A stretch of 64,000 bases of DNA from Neelides folsomi (taxonomy: Eukaryota > Arthropoda > Collembola > Neelipleona > Neelidae), in the NCBI GenBank assembly GCA_034687125.1, contig JAQGBZ010000009.1, positions 372,001 through 436,000 on the forward strand. The letters are read 5' to 3'. Positions 56,437-64,000 of this stretch are shown piece after piece; position 1 is the first letter of the stretch, and every line of letters begins with the position of its first letter. A program made the translations under genes and the position numbers. Under the pieces are notes generated by a model. That model did no database searches, had not been told where the DNA came from, and was given only the letters and a program-made list of their open reading frames with translations.

Positions 56437-59273
56437 TCATCTTGGCATGTAATATTGCCCAGGCATTGATGGAGCATATTTAAAAAAATAAAAAGGTTTG
56501 TAATTACCAAGGCCGAGGGAAGAATTTGAATTTTCAAAGGCACCATCGAACAACTTATCGGCATTAATGGCCGTGGATGGATGGGGGTGGTCGGCCGCCG
56601 TCCGTGGGGGGCTCCTGGAAGGGAACAACGACTCGAGTTCCGAAGAAGCAATACGAAGGTCAGATGCAGCAAGGCGAGTTGACTCCGGGAGAGAAATCTC
56701 CATGAACGAAGACAAAGACAAGTCCTCGTCCCGTTCCTCCTTCCCCTTCAAGAGTTCGTGAATTGAAGGCGGCGGAGATGGCGGGGCGGGGTCTTTGAAA
56801 GGCAGCAAAACAGTGCTTGAAAGGAGTTGTCTTGCTGTGAATCCGTTGATGAGGATCGAAGCTCCTTCGAGGGAAACTCCTTTAGGGAGGAGTGGCAACA
56901 CACGTGGGACCACGACACGTTTGGCGTTCGGTCGTCGTCCAAGTCTTCGGTTCCCTTTAGGAAGATCAAGGAAAGGCCTCGGAGGGTGCTTGGGATGATT
57001 GCTCGTATTATTGCTCTGTTGATTATTAGCCGGTGCTGGTTGGAGATGAATCGTGGGGGGTTCTTCTTCAGGTGAAATTTGATCGACCTTTTCCGGAATT
57101 ATTTCCCCGAGTTCTTTGGCAACTGGCGGGGCCGAGGGTGAAGGCAAAGGCGATTCCTCTGGAGCTGGTTTTGGCAGTAGAGGAACGAGAGGTTCTGAGC
57201 AGTTGAGTCCGCAGTGTGGGCAGAGGATCGGAGGACGAGGACGCGGACGGATGTTGTTCTTACGTCGACGAAGTGCTCCGGCAAGATCGGCAAGTCGAGC
57301 GATGGCAGGGAGATGGGCCCTGGATGAAGGAAGACCCTCCCATACGTATTCAAATGCCAAACGGTCATCTTCACCAAAGAGCAAATATAACTGGCCCAAA
57401 GTCAAAGTCCCTGCTTCCATTCCAGTCCATCCTCTCATGATCGTGTCTTCAGAAACCTACATAGTTATTAAAAATACAATTTAAGTTTTTAATAATTTAT
57501 ATTTTCAAAATTTATTTGTATATTAAAATGTATTAAATATATTTAAAATTTATTGAGGTTAATTATTTGATGTATTTATTTTATATTTAATCTTTATTAA
57601 TTAATTATATTTAATTGTCTAATTTCTATGTTTTGTCCATACTTGAAGAACTGGAAGATCTTGGGGTTGAGTTTCTTCCTCATTGTCATCAGTCGGCGGG
57701 GAATCGGGCGGATCTTCGTCCGAGTCTTCACCTTCGGTTCCCTCTGCCTCGTCCTCGGACTTTCTTTTCTTGAGCGTAGGCTGAATGTCTCTTGAGAGCA
57801 CGTTGGCCGTGTAGGCACGGAGTGAAATCTTCCCTGACGAGGCCCCTTGTGAGATCTTGAGATGCGGAAGGGTCGAGTCGCGCCGATCAAGTGGGAAGAG
57901 TCGGAGTCGGGCTGGCGCTCGTCCGCCGATCCGCTCTGAGAGTTCTTCATGGAGTCGCTCCGACGGCGACTTCCATCTTTCCTCCAAGAAGGAGATGAGA
58001 GAAGCGAGGGTCCGTTGGAGTTGGGCTGTCAGTCTCACCCGAGGGTTGTGGCTCAGAGCTTGGACGCGTGACCAACTTTTGGCGTCTCTCGGGACGAGAT
58101 CACAAGAGAGACGAAGAGGCACACGGGAAGTTTCTCCCTCTTCCAGTCGATTGAGCTTCTTCAATGCCCGGCACAACGGAGTTTTAATACGAAACGTCTT
58201 CCCCCGAACTTTGATCGTCACGCTGCCCTTCTCAACGAGCTCTGTGAGTTTGGCAGCTGTCTTGGGATTCAGAACGCGTTGCTTTTTCCGAAGCTCGCCG
58301 TAGTTCACAAGACCATAAAGCTCCTGTCCAGCCTTTTTCATCTCTGAAAAGATAAAATTAATGAATTGATTGACAAATGTTAGCATTTAATTTAACATTA
58401 TTTTAATTGTTCCAGGCATGCGATTGGTTGACCATGCTCATACGATTCAAAAACCATTTTAACACTTTGGGAATTGATTAGTAGCTTTCAAAAATTAAAG
58501 AATAAAAAATCTTTAAACAATTAAATTTAATAAAATAACGAACAATAAAAAATTCTTGTAGTAACAGTAGTAGAAAGCTAGAAAGTAACAGAAAAACGTA
58601 TTTTGTAATTCACATAGAGATAAAGCGTTTTTGAAGCTTTTGCCATCTTTTAATTATAATGCCAAAAAATAATTAAGGATAAAATGGAGAACATCACTTG
58701 ATTCCTAGCGTGTTCCCTGAGTTAGGTATTCTTAATAAATGATAGATTTTATAAATAATAAATGTGATTGAATAAAAGTTGTGAAACCTTTAGGGAATTG
58801 AAGGAACTTTGAGATCTTGTTCCAAGTCCTATAATAAAAATGCCTGACTTGGTCTTTATTCTTCGGGACGGCCTTTTTCTGCTTTTGCTTGACTGCCAAG
58901 TGTGACTGAATTGAGTCAAAGTCTTTTCCAAATTCGTTGAGGGCCTCAAAGAACAAATCCTTGTCTTCTGGCGACCAGAGTTCCCAGTTCCGCTTCTTCC
59001 TCGTCTCTTCCTCAGCCCCAAGTGGGGGTTCTTCCTCTCCATCGCTCTTCTTACACGGACTGGCCTCTCGTCTCAGCTTCTCCTGCTTTTCTTGGACACG
59101 GGCTGAGCAACGAGTGGCTTCGGCTCGACTTCCTCGACTTCCTTCTTCTTCCTCCTGACTCTCGCCATCGTCCCTGTGGGGTAAACAATTAATTGACACT
59201 CGAGTAGGAATTGACATTACGATCGACGCGAGTCGTCCTTGGAGAAGGAGTCGCTCCTTTTGCGTTTCCCCAT
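56437..59273 (-). CDS. crm: Cramped / CRAMP1-like SANT-domain chromatin protein
   Basis: Exons (minus) 59273-59221 (MGKRKRSDSFSKDDSRRS), 59173-58788, 58343-57643 and 57456-56437 give 719 residues. A SANT/Myb-like domain at about 80-139 (WELWSPEDKDLFFEALNEFG, then VRHFYYRTWNKISKFL) is followed by the cramped core (AGQELYGLVNYGELRKK, KTPLCRALKKLN, SWSRVQALSHNPRVRLTAQL). A conserved distal block follows (GTLTLGQLYLLFGEDDRLAF). The C-terminal half is Pro- and charge-rich disorder with one CPHCGLNC cysteine pair. Cramped is nuclear, was found as a Polycomb-group gene in fly, and controls linker histone H1 transcription. Near the end a GTAATT donor (GLG|GTAATT, about 56507) may start another intron, so the last 20 residues are uncertain. 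Confidence 0.92.
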
Positions 59274-59547
59274 GTCACAACGAAGACATTGATCGCAGGG
59301 TCGGAAGTCGCCAGAATAATCACCACCGAACGAAAAAACTTACAACACTGACGATTTTAAGAAGACACATAGCCTCCATCCGTTCACTCTTTAGTCTCCC
59401 TATTCACAATTACCCCAATCTCAATTCTTGCCCAATTAACATCATTCATCCAGGTAGTGGGAATAGAAAAGTGTACTAACATTAAAAGCTTACAGTTTTC
59501 AATATTTTGAAACCTAATTGTTAAAGGAAGGAAAGTTCTCTAATCAG
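59274..59547. promoter_or_regulatory. Divergent promoter region upstream of cramped
   Basis: 274 bp between the cramped start and the next plus-strand ATG. It contains the cramped 5' UTR and promoter; no TATA box chosen. Confidence 0.4.
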
Positions 59548-59784
59548 ATGAGCTCTTATTTACTAGTCCTTATTCATTTCCTTCACTTGGGCACAGATCT
59601 TCCATGCTTGCATTCCCTCTACCCGGACCCGGACAAATTCTCCAACACCATAGACGTTCTAAAGATTAAAACTAACGAGAACATTCTACCTTGGGAATCG
59701 TCAAACATTGTTGAGTCAACTTCTCGTCTGACACCTCGATTAATACGAGAGGAATTTGAGTTAATGACTTTTACGATGAATTAA
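59548..59784 (+). CDS. Tentative small secreted or membrane-anchored protein
   Basis: The ATG directly follows an acceptor-like ttctctaatcag. The 78 codons start with a signal-peptide-like segment (MSSYLLVLIHFLHLGTDLPC) followed by a polar chain (YPDPDKFSNTIDVLKIK, NENILPWESSNIVESTSR) and a stop. A weak phase-1 donor (TCTC|GTCTGA at 59725/59726) could instead splice it to the exon at 59898. No family recognised; composition is better than random but the evidence is thin. Confidence 0.3.
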   Translation: MSSYLLVLIHFLHLGTDLPCLHSLYPDPDKFSNTIDVLKIKTNENILPWESSNIVESTSRLTPRLIREEFELMTFTMN

Positions 59785-59897
59785 TAAGTGTAACAATTGA
59801 CATAGATATACATATGTAGATATATTGTATTACATGTAGGTAGTTATTTATTCTGTAAATGAAACGTTTAATTTAATCTAAAATTATTATTATTTAG

Positions 59898-60067
59898 GAA
59901 GAAAAATATTTTTGAATTTTTTATACTATTTCGCGAATAGAAGAATAAACGAACTAAGGAAAAGCAGGGCAAGAAACGAAGAAATTAACATGCAAGAAAG
60001 GCAAGAAGAAGCAAAAACTAAAGGCGCCTCTTCGTCTGTTTCACCCAGTAAAAAACTCTTATTTTGA
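59898..60067 (+). other. Tentative terminal exon with hydrophobic and basic segments
   Basis: After an acceptor (attattatttag) there is a frame of 55 codons to TGA: a hydrophobic stretch (IFLNFLYYFA), then RRINELRKSRARNEE and a Gln/Glu/Lys-rich tail. This is the layout of a type I membrane protein cytosolic end. It enters in phase 1 and would pair with the ORF at 59548 only through a weak donor. Confidence 0.25.
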
Positions 60068-61112
60068 ATTAACAAGGTTGGTTAATTTTCTATTTAAATC
60101 ATATATGGGTTTGGAGTCTCAAACGATTGTCAATTTCCCCCATCATGTAATCTTAACCCCAAATAGAAAATGAAAAATATTGTAAATGTGTTATAATGTT
60201 ATATCTTGGATATATTAAGAAATTGAATTAGATTAGGTGAAAGCAAATGATGTATTTATGGGATTCTGTATAGTTGATTAACAAATTACTGAAATGGGTT
60301 CCAACAACTCAATTGTGGATTGACTTGACATTTAGATCTTGATTTTTCCATTGTGACAATCAATGGACGTATCAATACATTAAAAAAGAACGATGTTGAT
60401 GAGGAAATGAATGATGTTGATTCCGAATGCGGGGATAAATGGGCGATTGAGCGAAACGAGTCAAATTGTTTCTAATTTCCTTGTGACATTTATGAGTCTT
60501 CATGGGTTTGTTTGAAGTAGCTCAATGACTCCATTATTCGGAAATAAAGATGGGGATAGGAGATGAATTGAGGAGAGCAATCACGTCATGTCACAACCGG
60601 GATTTCCCCAACCACCTCACCGACTCACTTTTTTACGAGCTCTGCGGAAGAAATGATAAAAGAAATCAATTGGCCCCCCTAAGTACACGTCAAGTCCATA
60701 TAAATACTCCCGGGTTTTAAGACCAAAAATGCCCCAGTTGTCTTTGGAGCATATTTGGGACGAAAGTAGTTTGAAATTGAGCAAGTGATTAGTCCTAAGT
60801 GAAAGAACTGCATTTAAATAAATAGCCAGATGTTTAAAATATTTCCCAGCTTTTTGGTCATCATTTCTATATTTGATCCCCACTGTTTAAAACGGGAATG
60901 GCGAAAGGAGAAAGGAGTGGGGGTGTGCGGAGGGGCGGGTGATGGAAATCTCCTTATCGGCCCTTTTATTTCACGGGCGGGGAGCGATAAGGTTGCGGCG
61001 GGAGAGTGGTCACGCGACGCGGCCATCCAAATCCCCTTATCTCAGGAATCCGAAGGATTTTTCTTGTCCTCAAAACCCCAGTTGAGTCGGAGATCCCCAG
61101 CCAGTCGAGAAG
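60068..61112. other. Intergenic and upstream region of the copine-like gene
   Basis: AT-rich to about 60880, then a GC-rich promoter-like stretch (60890-61112) leading to the next start codon. No gene seen. Confidence 0.5.
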
Positions 61113-62308
61113 ATGGGTGACGAGGAGAAGGAACAGACCGAGGCTCCCGCAGCCGACCAAGCCCCGCCAGAAGACCCGAAGGAGGAGGAAGACCCGCCCA
61201 AGGAGGAGGAAGAGCCGGTGGAGGAGGCCAAGGAGGAGGAAAAACCCGAGGAACCGCCAGCCGAGGAGGAAGTAAAAGAAGAGGAGCCGCCGCCTCCTGA
61301 ACCTGAACCAGAACCCGTCAAGGAACCTACACCAAGTAAAATATTAATTCCGTTCCCATTAATCCCAACCGCCGATTCCTTTGGATCATTGACCTTGTTG
61401 GGTTACAGAAAAGAAGGAGGCGCCTCCGAAGAGCGCTGCCGTCGGCGGCCGCCCCAAGACCGGGAATGAGAAAAAAGCCGAGCCGGTGAAAGAAATTAAG
61501 GAAGAGCCGCCGAAGGATGTCGAACTTTCCATTGCATGTCGGAACTTGAAGAACAAAGATTTCCTCTCCAAGTCTGACCCAATGGCCGTCGTGTACGCCT
61601 TCGACCAATCCAATTCGGACTGGGTGGAAATTGGACGGACGGAAATGATCAACGATGGTATGTGGCCCTTTTAATTCCCACTCCATTTCCAGCTCTTTCT
61701 CCCCAGATTTGAACCCCGACTTTGCCACGAAGATCATTCTCACCTCTCGGCCAGAAATGATGCGTTTCTCTATCTATGACGTGGACAAACCGGGGAGCAA
61801 GCCGACCGAGCTTCTCGGGGCCATCGAGTGCAATCTGGCCAAGGTTCTCGCTGCAGGGCCGCATGGCTTCACCAAGGAGCTGGCAGATCTGTCCGATAAG
61901 CCCACAGGAACCATTGTGGTGTTGGCCGAAGAGGTCATGGAGCCCTGTGGGAAACTTCGACTCAAGATCTCCGGCAGTGGCCTGGTGGGCAAAGGCCTTT
62001 TCACGCCTAAGCTCTTCTTCACACTGAGTCGCGGAGGGCCGGGCGGGGTCGGGCCGGGGTCGCTGGTGTATCGCTCGGAGGAGTTCAAAGGGAAGGAGCC
62101 CACGTGGAACGTCCTCGTCATGCCCCTCACGACCCTCTGTGGCGGGGATCGGACACGAGAGCTGAAGTTCGAGGTCTTCAAGGACAAGAAGGACTCTTCG
62201 TGCGGCGCGGGGTCGACGACCCTCAACGACCTCCTGTCCCTCGCCCCCAAAGGGGTTCTCAAGTGCGGAGATGGGAAGATCCATATCCTCGAGGCGGCCG
62301 AGGAATAA
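61113..62308 (+). CDS. Copine-like tandem C2 protein lacking the vWA domain
   Basis: Exons 61113-61335, 61409-61657 and 61707-62308 give 357 residues and a stop. Residues 1-100 are a Glu/Pro/Lys-rich disordered leader. C2A (about 111-225) is copine-like: VELSIACRNLKNKDFLSKSD, VEIGRTEMINDDLNPDF, MMRFSIYDVDKPG, ELLGAIECNLAKVLA. C2B (about 227-350) follows with CGKLRLKISGSG, YRSEEFKGKEPTWN and LKFEVFKDKKDSS. Copines bind phospholipid in a Ca2+-dependent way through C2A-C2B and bind partners through a C-terminal vWA domain. Here the stop falls right after C2B, and I see no vWA-coding exon in the next 1.7 kb. C2A keeps two acidic positions in each of loops 1 and 3. C2B loop 1 has lost them (SGLVGKGLFTPK), so only C2A looks able to bind Ca2+. 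Confidence 0.85.
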
Positions 62309-63055
62309 CCAAGGACCAGTGTGGGTAGTTGCACTTTCTTTTCTTTGGACTCTCCGGACAGACGGAAGAATTTGGGAAGTGTCGTCGGGGATTTGTTTGG
62401 ACCTCTCAAAGACCAAGATCATCATTTAGACCTATTAGCCCTTCAGTCTCGGAGGCTTTTGAAATTTTATTCCTCATTAGATCCTCATGGACTCCATATG
62501 TAGGTGATGTATGGGACATTGTGGGGACGGAGAAACCAATGTTGTAAAAATAGAGTCATTGCAGTCGAAGTAAAATGAAGTGTATGCGGAATCCTGGTGT
62601 TTTTATTGCATCACATTATTTGTGGACATTTCATACGATCCACAATCTTCATGGTTTCATTCATGGTCGTGGCCTCGTGGGCGAGTCCTTACCACATTTA
62701 TTGAAAATCTCTCAAATCGTTTGCCACACTCCAATTTCCCCATACTTCACTTGGGATATCTTCATATCATAATCGTAAGTTCATAACTCTCGTTGTTCTG
62801 ACAAGTATTTATGTAGAATAACTCAAATGGGCTTTAATGTGGAAAATACGTGCTGGCTTTCTCCTTGAGAACAAATGGAGAAGAACAATTGAAAGGCAAA
62901 TGGAATGGGCGAATAAAAAAGGCAGGGTTGAACATTTCTCAATTAATTTGGATTTATTTAGGGAAAATATGGTTAAAATATTTATTTGATAGAATACAAA
63001 ATTCAATTCAAGATCATAAAATATAAAGAAAAAAGAAAACGGATGAAAAAATGGC
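62309..63055. other. 3' flank of the copine-like gene
   Basis: 3' UTR and AT-rich intergenic sequence; examined for a vWA-coding exon and none seen. Confidence 0.5.
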
Positions 63056-63059
63056 AAAA
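63056..63059 (-). terminator. RNA polymerase III terminator of the tRNA
   Basis: A TTTT run on the minus strand 6 bases after the tRNA 3' end, the standard Pol III stop. Confidence 0.6.
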
Positions 63060-63065
63060 TTTTCC

Positions 63066-63138
63066 AACTCCTGGGGGGACTCGAACCCCCAATCTTCGGT
63101 TTAGGAGACCGACGCCTTATCCATTAGGCCACAGGAGC
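63066..63138 (-). tRNA. tRNA-Arg, anticodon CCT
   Basis: 73 bases on the minus strand fold as a full cloverleaf. Acceptor arm GCTCCTG/CAGGAGT has the G1-U72 pair common in tRNA-Arg(CCT). D arm GCC/GGC; anticodon stem TCGGT/ACCGA around loop CTCCTAA, so the anticodon is CCT (complement at 63103-63105). T arm GGGGG/CCCCC with loop TTCGAGT. No intron. It decodes AGG. Discriminator base is U. Internal A and B boxes are intact. Confidence 0.95.
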
Positions 63139-64000
63139 ATGAGATAAGTTTGAGCTTTGAGAATCTCCCTCTCGTTCATGAGACGATACCTTGGATGACC
63201 CCAAACACCGGGTCAATTTTTTTTACATATAACTTGTATATGAAGAATTGGGCGGGATAATGGACCTCCATTAAACAAACGACCAGTTTAAATGGGGTTT
63301 GAGAGAATTGAGGCCAAATGAGGTTTTTGAGAGATGATTTGAGCTCAAATTTCATTTAACCCCGGTCATCACCTGTTCCTATTTAGTGGGAAATTGTTAA
63401 GAAGGAATTTTGAGTGTGATAATTCCAATTGTGATTTTGCGAAGAATTGGCGAGTCGAATTATCAGTCAGGAGAAGCCCAAACCACATTTGTATTATTTA
63501 TTTTTTATAAATCGGATAGCTAGCGGTAGTTTAGTTTTCTCCACAGAGTTCACTTTAGTGTATTTTAAGTAAACCAAGTTTATCATTTTATTTTGTTACT
63601 TATTTTAAATACTAAAGACCCTTTGGACTTTAAATTATTTAACTATTGGGTTATATAGGTGACAGTCAATTCAGACAGATTTGATTTATTAGGCAAATTC
63701 ACACCTGTTCTTGGCTAGGTTTTTATGTTTGATTAAACTTGATATTATCCCACGTTGTGTGCTTTGTTGTGAAACTCGTCGCGTATTGACTTATTAAACA
63801 ATTAAAATTATATGATTTAAAATGAAAGGAAAGTCATAGGCAAGAACTGAATTTAAAGCTGCTTTAATTTTTATTAATTGCTTTAATTGCCAGACGAATT
63901 ATTCTCAAAACGGTAAGTTGAAAATGGATTTTTACATATCTCTTAGATCCTAATAGTAATAGAATATTTAAAATCATCATCATGTATTCACTTAATTTTA
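63139..64000. other. AT-rich flank, nothing recognised
   Basis: No exon, RNA gene or repeat that I can support up to the window end. Confidence 0.5.

Noticed and set aside
61113-62308. Synaptotagmin or ferlin
   Set aside because: No transmembrane segment, and the C2 sequences and spacing resemble copine C2A-C2B.
61649-62425. 258-codon antisense frame over the copine-like gene
   Set aside because: Runs through the introns and exons of a clear sense gene and has no recognisable protein.

Overview
This 64 kb window is animal nuclear DNA. Nearly every gene is broken into exons with GT-AG introns. Introns are mostly 50-500 bp and very rich in TTAATTAA-like sequence, while exons are clearly more GC-rich. 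I reconstructed gene models by reading across splice junctions and checking phase; most give proteins of near-expected family length. The gene set (miple/midkine-like factor, KIBRA, otopetrin, cramped, syndapin) and a short interrupted TTAGG tract fit an ecdysozoan, most likely an arthropod. I cannot name the species.

Layout. 0-1.0 kb (+): C-terminal part of a TBC1D10-type Rab GAP. 3.6-6.5 kb (+): ataxin-2. 6.9-11.7 kb (+): oxysterol-binding protein. 12.6-17.2 kb (-): the HECT ligase UBE3B, 17 exons. 17.9-23.7 kb: a dense block of five small genes, ZMAT5/U11-U12 20K (+), a miple-like factor (-), SF3A2 (+), an unrecognised 97-residue polar protein (-) and LSM11 of the U7 snRNP (+). 26.0-29.1 kb (+): BCAS3. 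37.6-40.5 kb (-): an otopetrin proton channel. 45.9-51.0 kb (+): KIBRA/WWC. 52.7-55.3 kb (+): syndapin/PACSIN. 56.4-59.3 kb (-): cramped (CRAMP1). 59.5-60.1 kb (+): uncertain small secreted or membrane ORFs. 61.1-62.3 kb (+): a copine-like protein with two C2 domains and no vWA domain. 63.07-63.14 kb (-): tRNA-Arg(CCT).

Two gene-poor zones (29.1-37.6 and 40.5-45.4 kb) hold a 447-bp inverted-terminal-repeat element, a degenerate tandem repeat and a few orphan coding-like segments. These segments may be long 5' exons or small genes.

The genes do not form a pathway. There are two local themes. Three snRNP proteins of different particles (U11/U12, U2, U7) lie within 6 kb, and three well-supported divergent gene pairs (UBE3B/ZMAT5, miple/SF3A2, unknown/LSM11), plus a possible fourth (cramped/small ORF), are separated by convergent junctions. 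Otherwise the genes are housekeeping and signalling genes: membrane trafficking (TBC, OSBP, syndapin), Hippo signalling (KIBRA), chromatin (cramped) and RNA control (ataxin-2).

No gene shows clear foreign origin. The most unusual items are the truncated copine-like gene, the TIR element, a perfect 27-bp intronic hairpin in KIBRA, a stop-free 51-nt intron in syndapin, and coding-like sequence just past the syndapin stop.
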